64,000 nucleotides of DNA, from positions 1 to 64,000 of the forward strand of contig JAPOVK010000053.1 of the NCBI GenBank assembly GCA_026708185.1, given 5' to 3'. Below the pieces are notes generated by a model that saw only the letters and a list, made by a program, of their open reading frames with translations, searched no databases and was not told the origin of the DNA. Both the position numbers and the translations under genes were made by a program. Below are positions 1 through 10,728 of the stretch, in pieces (positions within the stretch are counted from its first letter, which is position 1; each line of letters begins with the position of its first letter). Origin of the DNA: Gammaproteobacteria bacterium. GTDB lineage: Bacteria > Pseudomonadota > Gammaproteobacteria > Pseudomonadales > Azotimanducaceae.

Positions 1-93
1 GTCGCGCCAAGTCACGTCTCAGGCGCGCCGATCTGTCATTCCCGGACAGGAACTAGTTAGCTGTCCGTCCTGTCTGCGACGCTCGTGTTCACG

Positions 94-140
94 CCGTAGA
101 AAAAAGTCGAAAAAAGTCCTTGCACCGCATTTTTCTACGG
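94..140. other. 11-bp inverted repeat (stem-loop) with A/T-rich arms
   Basis: CCGTAGAAAAA at 94-104 is perfectly complementary to TTTTTCTACGG at 130-140, with a 25-nt loop. The element overlaps the promoter at 120-147, so it could be a regulator-binding site. Read on the minus strand it could instead act as a bidirectional terminator for the esterase gene that ends at 404. The sequence does not decide between these roles. Confidence 0.5.
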
Positions 141-147
141 GTATAGT
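120..147 (+). promoter_or_regulatory. sigma70-like promoter with rRNA-type GC-rich discriminator
   Basis: TTGCAC (120-125), a 16-nt spacer and TATAGT (142-147) match the -35/-10 consensus. They are followed at once by GCGCCGCC, a GC-rich discriminator of the kind found in stringently controlled stable-RNA promoters. No protein gene lies downstream on the plus strand before the antisense esterase gene, so the promoter probably serves a non-coding RNA, or is a remnant. Confidence 0.45.
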
Positions 148-153
148 GCGCCG

Positions 154-300
154 CCCTATGGTTGAGATAGCACGACATAAAGGCGTCGCCGCACGCTGGC
201 GGACGGCTGGTATACAGCCCGTCTCCGTAGTGACCGCGGGCCAGGAGCCCTGTCTCCCGACGTCCACTTAGGTTGTTGCGCCGTTGTCTCCCGGTGCAAC
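154..300 (+). ncRNA. candidate structured small RNA (unidentified)
   Basis: This is the gene-free stretch downstream of the promoter at 120-147. It contains several local hairpins. One pairs GACGGCTG with CAGC(C)CGTC around 198-222. Another is GGGC/GCCC around 238-250. A 9-bp stem with one G-U pair joins 275-283 to 292-300 with an 8-nt loop. No long uridine tract follows. I compared it by eye with 6S, 4.5S SRP, RNase P, tmRNA and the 5' end of 16S and saw no convincing match. It may simply be structured intergenic DNA. Confidence 0.22.
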
Positions 301-403
301 GCCGGCGAGATGACGATCACTCTCTCCCTCCCCTCCCCTCAAGTCATCGTCGTCTCGTCGGCGTTCCCGGTTCTCCCCGAACCATGCGCTGTCCTTGGAA
401 GCC

Positions 404-2218
404 TCAGTCGGGCGGACCCATTGCACTCATCGGCGCGAGCATGGCATCCGAACGGTCGCGAGCCGCCCGTTTCGCCTCGCCGGGCCCGCGCAAGGCGCGC
501 CCGATGAAGTCGAGAGCGGCGAGCATGCGTTCCGGCGCAACCGGGACATGCGCCTCGCCAAGAACCAGTCGATACTCGTGGGGAATCCGCTGTTCCGTGA
601 GGACCTGGTGCAGGAATTCGTTGCCGACGTGGTTGTGGAACTGATCCTCGGCGCCGCACTCGACCAGGATCGCGAGCTTGCTGTCGCGGAGCCGGTCGGG
701 ATCGGCGGCGGCGACGCTTGCCGGGTTGTTTGCCGCCCAGAACGCGGGATCGACCGGGGTGCCGAAGCGCGTGCCCAGACGCGGTCGTTTCCACCCTTCG
801 TACCAAGCCGGGAGATCGTCGAACTCGAGCGCGGGCTCGATACCCGCCGCCATACCAGCCACGGCGAAGAACGCGTCTGGGTTCTTGAAAGAGACCCGGA
901 GCGCGCCGACGCCGCCCATGGAGTAGCCTGCGATTGCCACCCGCGACGGATCCCCCCCGTGCCGTTCGCCGATCTGGTGCGGGAACTCTCCGGCGAGCAA
1001 CGTCGTCCATCGCTCGGAACCGTCGTGGAAGTCCATGTAGTAGCTGAGCGCCGTAGAGGATGGCGTGGCGACGACCATTGGTGGCAGTACTCCGTCGCGC
1101 CATGCCCGCTCGAACAGGTCTCGGCTGCTCTTGAGGGCGGTCCGGTCGCCGCCCCCGCCGTGGAGGAAGAGTAGGACCGGCAGCTCGTGGGCGCTGGCAT
1201 CATCTACCAGGAACGCTGGTCCCGGCCGCAGCACGCTGTACTCCAGGGGGCTCGGGACAAGCCCGGTATCGAGGGTGGCTTCGCGGTAGTCCGATGCGTC
1301 GGCGTGCTGGCGCAGGAACTCGACGATCTGCGCCGTGGGCTGGTCCGCGTCGGTGCCCAGCATGTTGTTGAGTTCGCCGTGGTCCCGGCCCACGGCCTCC
1401 AGCACGGTGGCAACGTGGCCAGCGTCGTTGAGCCGGTTCGCAAATGGAATCGTCTGCGTCGCCGCCGCTGGCCGGCCTTCCGAGTAGAAGATCAGGAACG
1501 CCGGGTGCGGCGCGCCGTATTCCACGTGATGCCAGGGCGAGACCGCTTCCGCGTCCGGCTCTTCGCCGAAAACCCGTTGGTGCAGGGTCGCCTCGGTCTC
1601 GTCCAAGAGTTTCGGGAGGTCGTATACGGCGGTGTCGAGCGAAACCACGCCGCGCACCGAAGCCGGGTGAACGCCCGCTTCCTCAAGGAATGTCTCGTTG
1701 GTTCCGAGCAGGGAGACGAGGTGGGCACCGGCCGAATGGCCCACGAGAAAGAGGGTGTGCGGGTCGCCGTCGAACTCGTCGGCGTGGCGCGTCAACCATC
1801 CCGCGGCGGAGGCCACGCTCTGTGCCATCTCCGCCACTGTCGCATCGGGCCGAAGGCGGTAGTTGGCACTGGCGTAGACGAAGCCCTCCGGGACCAGGGC
1901 GAGCGGCTGCAGGAAGGCCTGCGCCTTGGTCCCCGCTATCCAGCCGCCGCCGTGGACGTAGAGCACGATCGGCCTCCGGGCCTTCGCGCCGGCCGCGTCG
2001 CTCGGCATATAGAGATCGAGGGTCAGGCGCTCTCGGTCAACCCCAGGCAGGTCGGCGTAGACCACGTCGCGGCGAACCTCGATGCCTGCGTCTTCGATCC
2101 GCTCCGCCGCTTCCGCCGCAAGTCCTTGCGCCCGCTCTTGGGCTTGTGTGGGGGTGCCGGCCGTCCCGAGAGCTACCACCATGCACATCCTCCCGAGCGC
2201 CGTACGGCCACGTTGCAT
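404..2218 (-). CDS. secreted protein with two alpha/beta-hydrolase (esterase) domains
   Basis: A 604-residue protein starting at the methionine that opens a signal peptide (cut near TQA-QE, about residue 27); the frame is open further upstream without a signal. Domain 1 (about 50-310) is an HSL/carboxylesterase-like alpha/beta hydrolase: oxyanion motif HGGGW at 89-93, nucleophile in GHSAG (Ser162), catalytic His in RDHGEL (His280). Domain 2 (about 325-595) is an esterase-D-like hydrolase: HGGGG at 353, nucleophile GYSMGG (Ser433), a later Asp in GAEDQF and a His in GEAH. Both triads look intact, so the protein probably hydrolyses esters outside the cytoplasm; the substrate is unknown. It diverges from the beta-lactamase-like gene at 2391. 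Confidence 0.85.
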   Translation of the reverse strand: MQRGRTALGRMCMVVALGTAGTPTQAQERAQGLAAEAAERIEDAGIEVRRDVVYADLPGVDRERLTLDLYMPSDAAGAKARRPIVLYVHGGGWIAGTKAQAFLQPLALVPEGFVYASANYRLRPDATVAEMAQSVASAAGWLTRHADEFDGDPHTLFLVGHSAGAHLVSLLGTNETFLEEAGVHPASVRGVVSLDTAVYDLPKLLDETEATLHQRVFGEEPDAEAVSPWHHVEYGAPHPAFLIFYSEGRPAAATQTIPFANRLNDAGHVATVLEAVGRDHGELNNMLGTDADQPTAQIVEFLRQHADASDYREATLDTGLVPSPLEYSVLRPGPAFLVDDASAHELPVLLFLHGGGGDRTALKSSRDLFERAWRDGVLPPMVVATPSSTALSYYMDFHDGSERWTTLLAGEFPHQIGERHGGDPSRVAIAGYSMGGVGALRVSFKNPDAFFAVAGMAAGIEPALEFDDLPAWYEGWKRPRLGTRFGTPVDPAFWAANNPASVAAADPDRLRDSKLAILVECGAEDQFHNHVGNEFLHQVLTEQRIPHEYRLVLGEAHVPVAPERMLAALDFIGRALRGPGEAKRAARDRSDAMLAPMSAMGPPD

Positions 2219-2390
2219 CCGCGAGTCCGGCCTGATCAGCCACGAAGCCGGCGACAATAGCACGCGGTCGGCATGGCGGTGTCGCTTGGCGGTACCGCGT
2301 GTGCGTACCTGGCGGTACTTGGACGACATGGATTGCGTTTCCGTTGGGCCGTGGCGATCCTGCGTGCCTCGAATCGAACTCGGTGCGGCC

Positions 2391-3503
2391 ATGGACAGTC
2401 GTTTTCGTTCCTTGCTCCCGATCGCGGCCCTTGCCTGCTGTCCCGCGGCGTCCGGCATGGACGAACCCGCCTTGGCGGCGCTCCTCGAAGAGGCCCGGGC
2501 GACGATGAAGATGCCGGGTTTGCGTGCCGCGGTCCGCTACCCCGATGGCCGGACCGTCCTTGCCGCCACCGGCCTCGCCGATGTCGAGGCCGGCGTCCCG
2601 CTCGACAACGAAGTCGGCATGCCCGGCGGCAGCACTGGCAAGACCTTCGCCGCGGCCCTGACCATGCTGCTCGTGGAAGACGGCCTGCTATCCGTCGACG
2701 ACCTGGCGGCCCATTGGCTCGGCGACGCGGACTGGTATGCCGAGTTGCCCAACTCTGACCAGATCCGTGTTGAACACTTGCTGTCGCACTCGGCGGGCCT
2801 CTCCGACTATCCGCAGACCATGGGCTACCGGATGGGTTCGGTCTGGCGCGTCCTGCGACGCGGGTCGGTGCAGTTCGAGCCGGAGGAACTGATCGGCTTC
2901 GCGACGACGCGCAAGCCCGTCTACCCCGTCGGCGAAGGCTTCCGGTACACCGACGCTGGGTACCTCGTGCTTGGCCGCGTCATCGAGGCTGCGACGGGGC
3001 GTCGTTACTACGACCTGCTAGCCGAGCGGATCCTCAAGCCCCTCGAACTCGATGGGATCCGGCCCCAGGATCGGTCGATCCTCCCCGGCATCACGCCCGG
3101 GTACACCATGGGCGCCCGCAATCTGCGCGACGATGGCACCATGAAGATCGATCCGTCCTCGGAGTGGACCGGCGGCGGGCTCGTCACGACGCCGGCCATG
3201 CTCGTGCAGTTCCATGCGGCCCTCGCAGCCGGCGACGTGGTCGGGCCTGCGAGTTTCAAGGCCATGCTCGTGGGCGGCTGGCGCGACCCGGCAAACCCGG
3301 GCGAGCACTACGGGTTCGGGCTATTCGTCCACGACGACGGTGCGCGGTTCAGTCACGGCGGCCTTTGGCCGGGCTACCGCACCCACGTCGCGCACGACAT
3401 GGCGACCGGCATGACCGTCGCCGTGCAGACGAACCGCGACGGACGCGTGGACATGGCGGGACTCGCCGCCCGGGTTGCCACGGTGGCCGTGTCGGGCCCA
3501 TAG
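2391..3503 (+). CDS. beta-lactamase-fold serine hydrolase (class C / esterase family)
   Basis: A 370-residue protein with a short N-terminal hydrophobic signal (residues 1-22), which decides the start. Penicillin-binding-fold motifs are present: SxxK as STGK at 81-84, the second motif as YTD at 186-188 where YxN is usual, and an HGG motif near the C-terminus in place of KTG. The family includes class C beta-lactamases, D-aminopeptidases and esterases of the EstB type. With its neighbour on the other strand also an esterase, an exported ester or amide hydrolase is more likely than antibiotic resistance. The Asn-to-Asp change in the second motif makes the substrate class uncertain. Confidence 0.85.
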   Translation: MDSRFRSLLPIAALACCPAASGMDEPALAALLEEARATMKMPGLRAAVRYPDGRTVLAATGLADVEAGVPLDNEVGMPGGSTGKTFAAALTMLLVEDGLLSVDDLAAHWLGDADWYAELPNSDQIRVEHLLSHSAGLSDYPQTMGYRMGSVWRVLRRGSVQFEPEELIGFATTRKPVYPVGEGFRYTDAGYLVLGRVIEAATGRRYYDLLAERILKPLELDGIRPQDRSILPGITPGYTMGARNLRDDGTMKIDPSSEWTGGGLVTTPAMLVQFHAALAAGDVVGPASFKAMLVGGWRDPANPGEHYGFGLFVHDDGARFSHGGLWPGYRTHVAHDMATGMTVAVQTNRDGRVDMAGLAARVATVAVSGP

Positions 3504-3530
3504 CTCGAAGCGGGGACGCCCTCGAGGTGC

Positions 3531-3548
3531 GCGGGCCTCCCGGCCCGC
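3531..3548. terminator. GC-rich hairpin after the serine hydrolase gene
   Basis: GCGGGCC and GGCCCGC form a perfect 7-bp stem with a tccc loop, 28 bp after the stop codon at 3503. There is no T-tract on either side, so this is a terminator-like hairpin rather than a canonical intrinsic terminator. Confidence 0.35.
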
Positions 3549-3678
3549 AATGCACGTGGTACCAGGCTGAAATGCGGCGTTGACGTGGCGGACCTACCGG
3601 TCCGCGCGTACCTTCATGCTGCTCGGCGGGACTTGGGACGGTATATTCGCCCGACTGTCCGGGCGAGAGCTGACGACG

Positions 3679-4290
3679 ATGCCATCCGCGATCCGTAGCG
3701 GCCGCTTCTGGCTGTGGCATGCGCCCCTTCTCCTCTGGCTTGCGTTCTGCTTCTGGTATACCAACACCGCCGGTCCGTTGACGCCGGACGAGATCGAGGA
3801 CCTGACGACGCGCTTGGCGCAAGGCGGCACGCCAGCCGAGGGCGTTGAGCGGATCAGGCGTTTCATGGCCGAGGACGAGGGCGACCAGTTCCTGATGGTC
3901 AACCTCCTGCACAGGGCATCGACGCCGGACGCCGACAAGTCGATGGCCCGTTACATGGCCCACATGCTCCCCGCCATGCTGAAGCGCGCCAGCCATCCGA
4001 TGTTGTCCGGCGCGACGGTTGCCGACGCCATGGATCTCGCGGGAATCGAGGGTGCCGAGACCTGGTCGAGCGTCGGCGTGGTGCGCTACCGGAGCCGTCG
4101 AGACCTCATGGCCATCGCAACCGATCCCGCGTTCGGCGGCGAGCACGAATTCAAGCTGGCGGCGCTTGCCAAGACCATTGCGGTGCCGGTGCAACCGGAT
4201 ATCTACCTTGCCGACCTGCGCGTGCTTCTACTTGTGGTCCTGCTCGCGGTGGTCGGCGTCGTCAATGCCTTGTGGAGAAGTCGTGTTTGA
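3679..4290 (+). CDS. membrane protein with DUF1330-like domain between two TM helices
   Basis: A 203-residue protein from the ATG at 3679; an in-frame ATG at 3616 is an alternative start. One hydrophobic segment lies near residues 10-27 (WHAPLLLWLAFCFWY) and another near the C-terminus (VLLLVVLLAVVGVVNALW). The middle reads like a DUF1330 / dimeric alpha-beta barrel module: FLMVNLLHR, then a Tyr-rich helix, then VGVVRYRSRRDLMAIATDPAF. The 3' end overlaps the GST-like gene that follows, implying translational coupling. Function unknown; a membrane-anchored small-molecule-binding or monooxygenase-like fold is possible. Confidence 0.7.
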   Translation: MPSAIRSGRFWLWHAPLLLWLAFCFWYTNTAGPLTPDEIEDLTTRLAQGGTPAEGVERIRRFMAEDEGDQFLMVNLLHRASTPDADKSMARYMAHMLPAMLKRASHPMLSGATVADAMDLAGIEGAETWSSVGVVRYRSRRDLMAIATDPAFGGEHEFKLAALAKTIAVPVQPDIYLADLRVLLLVVLLAVVGVVNALWRSRV

Positions 4291-5311
4291 CAACCCCATT
4301 GCCGTGCGCGGCGCCCCCGGTTCGCCCTATACCCGCAAGATGCTCGCCGTGTTGCGTTACCGCCGCATCCCGTACCGGTTTCTCGTTGGGCTTTGGACGA
4401 AAGGCGAGATCGACAGCCTGCCGGCGCCGAAGGTGGACCTGCTGCCGACTTTCTATTTCGAGACGGACGACGGCGGCGTCGAGGCGGTGGTGGATTCGAC
4501 GCCGATCATCCGGCGCCTGGAGGCGGACATGCTTGGGCGCTCGGTGATCCCCCGCGATCCGGCGCTTAAGTTCATCGACTACCTGCTCGAGGACTACGCC
4601 GACGAGTGGCTGACCAAGGCGATGTTCCACTACCGGTGGCAATACGGGGCGGACATCGAACTTGCCGGGGAGATCCTGCCCCGCTGGCGCGACCTGACGG
4701 CGAGTGCCGAGGAGATCGCGCCACGCGCCAAGTTCGTCCGGGACCGGCAGATCGCCCGCCTCTACGTGGTTGGCAGCAACGACGTCACGCTGCCCGTCAT
4801 CGAAGCGAGTTACAAGCGGCTGATCGGTCTGCTCGATGCGCACATCGGCAACGGGCCGTTCCTGTTCGGCGGGCGGCCGAGCGCGGCGGACTTCGGGCTC
4901 TACGGCCAATTGACGCAACTCGCGACGTTCGACCCCACGCCGTCCCGGCTGACCGCGGATGCCGCGCCGCGGGTGGTGGCTTGGGTGCAGACGGTGGATG
5001 ATCTGTCCGGGCTGGATCCAACCGACGACGACTGGATCGGGCGCGACGAGGTCCCCGACACGCTTAACGCCTTGCTTGCGGAAGCCGGCAAGACCTACGT
5101 GCCGGTGCTCCTTGCGAACGCCAAAGCTGTCGATGCGGGCGCCGACCGTGTCGTCGCCGAGGTCGACGGCGAGGCCTGGGTGCAGCAACCCTTCCCCTAC
5201 CAGGCGAAATGTCTGCAGTGGGTACGACAGGAATACGGCCGCCTGGACCCGGCCGACCGCAGGGCTGTGGACGGGATTCTCAACGGAACCGGTTGCGACG
5301 CGTTGTTCTGA
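4283..5311 (+). CDS. glutathione S-transferase-like protein
   Basis: A 342-residue protein. The GTG at 4283 is chosen because GGAG lies 6-9 bases upstream and it overlaps the preceding stop (GTGTTTGA); an ATG at 4265 is also in frame. The N-terminal thioredoxin-like GST domain has GSPYTRKML (residues 11-19) and a DST segment that would bind the gamma-glutamyl group. The helical GST C-domain carries FLFGGRPSAADFGLYGQL near residue 200, and about 90 extra residues follow. It is larger than ordinary GSTs (about 210 residues). Coupling to the membrane protein upstream suggests a shared job, which the sequence does not identify. Confidence 0.8.
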   Translation: MFDNPIAVRGAPGSPYTRKMLAVLRYRRIPYRFLVGLWTKGEIDSLPAPKVDLLPTFYFETDDGGVEAVVDSTPIIRRLEADMLGRSVIPRDPALKFIDYLLEDYADEWLTKAMFHYRWQYGADIELAGEILPRWRDLTASAEEIAPRAKFVRDRQIARLYVVGSNDVTLPVIEASYKRLIGLLDAHIGNGPFLFGGRPSAADFGLYGQLTQLATFDPTPSRLTADAAPRVVAWVQTVDDLSGLDPTDDDWIGRDEVPDTLNALLAEAGKTYVPVLLANAKAVDAGADRVVAEVDGEAWVQQPFPYQAKCLQWVRQEYGRLDPADRRAVDGILNGTGCDALF

Positions 5312-5330
5312 AGGGGGTTCGCCTGGCCCA

Positions 5331-7529
<2,199 letters not shown>

Positions 7530-7536
7530 CGCCCAC

Positions 7537-8952
7537 TCACGCGACGCTGAGCGCCTTCTGGATCTCACGGCTCACCAGCCACAGCCGGTCCTGGCCCCAC
7601 ACCGCGAGCAAGGTCTCGCCGTCCTTGCCGATCAGGTGGAAACTCGGTACCCCCCAAAGGCCGACCTCGTACATGGCGACCCGGTTGCGCTCGATCGCGT
7701 CTTCCCAGTCGGCGTTGTCGATGATCGGCGCGGCATCTAGCCACGATAGCCCCGCCGCCTCCACGACCCGTCGCATGCCCGCGTCGCTCCCCGTATTGAT
7801 GCCCTCGCGGAAGGCCGCGTGCATGAACGCGCTCAGCAACTCGGCGCCGCGGCCTTGCGATTCGGCCCACGGATAAAGGGAATAGCATCGCCGGACGGGA
7901 TTGCCGATCGGGTCGCAGACCTTGCCCCAGGGCTTGTCGGGGGCGAGAGCGTGCGCCTCGCGGCTCGAATCGCTGAAGATGTACATGCCCTTCTGCCGGG
8001 GCACGGACAGGCCGCGCATCACCATGGGCAGGACGGGGCGCACGCAGGGATTCACACCGGTGTCCCGTGCGAGCGCCACCGCGGCGTCGAACACCGCCGC
8101 CGTGTACGGACTGCGGGCCGATGGGTAGATCTCCAGGGTAAGGGATCCGTCGTCCCGGAGCGGTCCGGACTCGACTGCGGGTCGCGGCGCCAGTTGGTCG
8201 CCGTCCACACGGCGGGCTCCGAGTTCGGCCAGCCGGCGCTCGAGGTGGTACATCCGGTCCACGCCCCAGTACCACTCGTCGCCGTAATGGAACATGGCAC
8301 CGGAGTAGTGCCCCAGTTTCGCGCGCCGCGCATCACCCATCGCGATCCGCTCCGTTGCGACGGCTGGATCAACGGGCGGGTGCCGCCTCGCCAGTTCCGA
8401 CATGGCATCGGGCGAGGCGGTCCACAACGCCTCGCCAACGAGCGGCGCCACGTCCGGGAAATCCGCGTTGTCGAGCCCGGCGAGAATGCGCTGTGCCAAA
8501 TCGAGCAGATCGGCCTCGGCGTCGGTCCGCGATCGTTGTACGCCAGGGACGCCGGCTTCGGCCGGAAAGCTCAATCCGAAGTGCGGCGCGATCTGGGCGG
8601 CGTCGTAGCGGGACAGGGCGAGCAGCAGTTCCGGTTCGGGGGCGCTTTTGCCGTCCGCACCGGGTACGAGGTGGCTGACGATCTCCACGTCGTAGGTGTC
8701 AAGGAGGGGACGCAGAAGCTGAACGGCGAGGTGGCTGTAGCCGTCGTCCACCTGGTGGAAGTACTCGATCACGTGCCCACGACCCGCCTTGCGTCGTCGG
8801 CGTTCGGCCTTGGCACGTTTCTTCCGCACACGCTCGCCGCTCGCCATGCGCCGCAGGAACATCGAGATCGCCCAGCGCTGCAGCCCCGAGGGGTCCATGG
8901 TCTCGAGGCCGCCCTGGTCTTTGTATTGCGGCGTTGCTGGCGCGGTGGTCAT
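7537..8952 (-). CDS. DsbA-family / 2-hydroxychromene-2-carboxylate isomerase-like protein
   Basis: A 471-residue protein with two thioredoxin-fold (DsbA-like) units. The first starts at about residue 60 (VIEYFHQVDDGYSHLAVQ) and the second at about 255 (LEIYPSARSPYTAAVFDAAV). The second ends with the typical GLWGVPSFHLIGKD strand-turn (cis-Pro) and a C-terminal helix. Neither domain has CxxC at the active site (SPYT and GYSH instead), as in HCCA isomerases, so it is unlikely to be a disulfide oxidase. No signal peptide is visible. First gene of a two-gene unit with the VCBS protein. Confidence 0.75.
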   Translation of the reverse strand: MTTAPATPQYKDQGGLETMDPSGLQRWAISMFLRRMASGERVRKKRAKAERRRRKAGRGHVIEYFHQVDDGYSHLAVQLLRPLLDTYDVEIVSHLVPGADGKSAPEPELLLALSRYDAAQIAPHFGLSFPAEAGVPGVQRSRTDAEADLLDLAQRILAGLDNADFPDVAPLVGEALWTASPDAMSELARRHPPVDPAVATERIAMGDARRAKLGHYSGAMFHYGDEWYWGVDRMYHLERRLAELGARRVDGDQLAPRPAVESGPLRDDGSLTLEIYPSARSPYTAAVFDAAVALARDTGVNPCVRPVLPMVMRGLSVPRQKGMYIFSDSSREAHALAPDKPWGKVCDPIGNPVRRCYSLYPWAESQGRGAELLSAFMHAAFREGINTGSDAGMRRVVEAAGLSWLDAAPIIDNADWEDAIERNRVAMYEVGLWGVPSFHLIGKDGETLLAVWGQDRLWLVSREIQKALSVA

Positions 8953-9014
8953 GGCCGACCCTGGTGGTGTAAGGTCGCTCGATTGTGATGCACGCCTACT
9001 GAGGAAGGAAGCTC

Positions 9015-10718
9015 ATGCCGAATTCGTCCCATGACCTGTTGATTTCCGGCGGCACCGTCGTCGACGGTTCCGGCGCAGCCCCGAAACGGGCCGATGTCGC
9101 GGTCGACGACGGCCGAATCACCCGCGTCGGCGACTTGTCCGGCGCCGAAGCCGCCAGGACCATCAATGCGGCGGGCAAGATCGTCACCCCGGGCTTCGTC
9201 GACCTGCATACGCACCTCGACGCCCAGATCGGCTGGGATCCCGAGATGCGCCCGAGCTCCTACCACGGTGTCACGACCGCGCTGATCGGCAACTGCGGCG
9301 TGACCTTCGCGCCCTGCGGCGAGGACAACCGCCGCTACCTGGCCGAACTCATGGAGGCGGTGGAGGACATCGCGGCGGACGCCATCATGGACGGGCTGCC
9401 GTGGAACTGGACGACCTTCGGTGAATACCTCGACTGCGTGCAGTCCCTCAAGCCGGCGCTCAACGTGGTCGGCATGTGCGGCCACTCGGCGATCCGCTTC
9501 GAGGCCATGGGCGACAAGAGTTGCGACGAGGGCGTACAGGCCGACGAACGCGAACTGAAGCGCATCGTGGAACTGGTGAAGGAGTCGGTCCAAGGTGGTG
9601 CCGCCGGCTTCTCCACGTCCCGTTTCCTCGGCCATCGAGTACCGGACGGCCGCCTGACACCGGGCACGTGGGCCGATCCGCGGGAAACCCGCGCCATCCA
9701 GGAAGCAGTGGTGGAAGCGGGCGGCCGCGGCGGCATGTTCCAGGTCGCGCCGGATATGCGAACACGTTACGACGTCGAGCGGCAGATGTTCGAGACCGGT
9801 GCCGAGATCGGCTGCCAGGTGCTGTTCTCAGGCGGCACGGGCCCGGACGGCGACGGTGGCGTCTCGCGTTGGGCCGAGTTTTTCGAGCGCAACAACGAGG
9901 ACGGCAAGCGCGTCACGGGAATCTGCCATACGCGGCCGAGCGGTTCGTTCTTCGGCCTCGCCCAGCAGGCCTTCCTGCGCACGCCGGCTTGGCGCGAGAT
10001 GATGAAGCTGCCGACCATCGAGGACCGCGTTGCCGCGCTCAAGGATCCGGCGACGCGCGAGAAGCTCGTCAGCGAAGCCAAGGAAGCCGGCGGCTTCGGC
10101 CAGGTGGCGCGCATCCTGCACCCGTTCGGCACGGACGAATACCCGGACTACGACCTCGGCAACGAGAGGAACCTGCAGAAGCTAGCGGACGATGCCGGCA
10201 AGGACCCGGTTGACGTTTACGTCGAGCGCCTGATCGCCTCGGAGGGTCGCGAGCTGTGGAACCTCTGGGCGTTCGGTGGCGCACTCGAGAACCAGTGGAA
10301 CTACATGCGCCTGCCCCACGTCGTGCCGATGCTCGGCGACGCCGGCGCCCACGTCGGCCAGTTCACCGACGCCGACTCGCCGACCTTCCTCTTGAGCGAA
10401 CTCACGCGCGACCGCGGCGTCTACTCGCTGGAGGAGGCGGTACACCGCATCTCCGGGAAGTCCGCGCAAGTGCTCGGCTTGAAGGAACGCGGCGAGATTC
10501 GCGAAGGCTGGCATGCCGACATCAACGTCATCGACTATGCCGAACTGCGCTCCTGCCACCCCGAGTACGTCCGCGACTTCCCGCACAACGGCGGTCGGCT
10601 CGTGGTCAAGAGCAAGGGCTACGACGCCACGATGGTCGCCGGCAAGGTCGTGATCGAAAACGGCCAGTACACGGGCGACCGGCCGGGGACGGTGATCCGG
10701 GAGTTCATCCGGGGGTAG
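9015..10718 (+). CDS. N-acyl-D-amino-acid deacylase / D-aminoacylase family amidohydrolase
   Basis: A 567-residue metallohydrolase of the amidohydrolase superfamily. The N-terminal beta-sandwich strand LLISGGTVVDGSG leads to the metal site GFVDLHTHLDAQ and the signature GVTTALIGNCGVTFAPC, which is typical of D-aminoacylases. The C-terminus returns to the sandwich (REGWHADINVIDYAELR). Family members remove N-acyl groups from D-amino acids or hydrolyse related amides. A GAGGAAG-like Shine-Dalgarno precedes the ATG. It diverges from the DsbA-like gene with a 62-bp shared promoter region. Confidence 0.88.
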   Translation: MPNSSHDLLISGGTVVDGSGAAPKRADVAVDDGRITRVGDLSGAEAARTINAAGKIVTPGFVDLHTHLDAQIGWDPEMRPSSYHGVTTALIGNCGVTFAPCGEDNRRYLAELMEAVEDIAADAIMDGLPWNWTTFGEYLDCVQSLKPALNVVGMCGHSAIRFEAMGDKSCDEGVQADERELKRIVELVKESVQGGAAGFSTSRFLGHRVPDGRLTPGTWADPRETRAIQEAVVEAGGRGGMFQVAPDMRTRYDVERQMFETGAEIGCQVLFSGGTGPDGDGGVSRWAEFFERNNEDGKRVTGICHTRPSGSFFGLAQQAFLRTPAWREMMKLPTIEDRVAALKDPATREKLVSEAKEAGGFGQVARILHPFGTDEYPDYDLGNERNLQKLADDAGKDPVDVYVERLIASEGRELWNLWAFGGALENQWNYMRLPHVVPMLGDAGAHVGQFTDADSPTFLLSELTRDRGVYSLEEAVHRISGKSAQVLGLKERGEIREGWHADINVIDYAELRSCHPEYVRDFPHNGGRLVVKSKGYDATMVAGKVVIENGQYTGDRPGTVIREFIRG

Positions 10719-10728
10719 CTAGCCCGCT

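Noticed and set aside
180-230. Short similarity to the start of 16S rRNA (GCACGCTGGCGG)
   Set aside because: Only a dozen bases match; nothing of the following conserved 16S sequence is present.
1187-2260. Long open frame on the plus strand antisense to the esterase gene
   Set aside because: Arg/Gly/Val-rich, no family resemblance, and fully opposite a protein with two intact hydrolase domains. A typical shadow in GC-rich DNA, as are those at 4262-5413 (minus), 14933-16207 (plus), 39934-41595 (minus) and 50873-52600 (minus).
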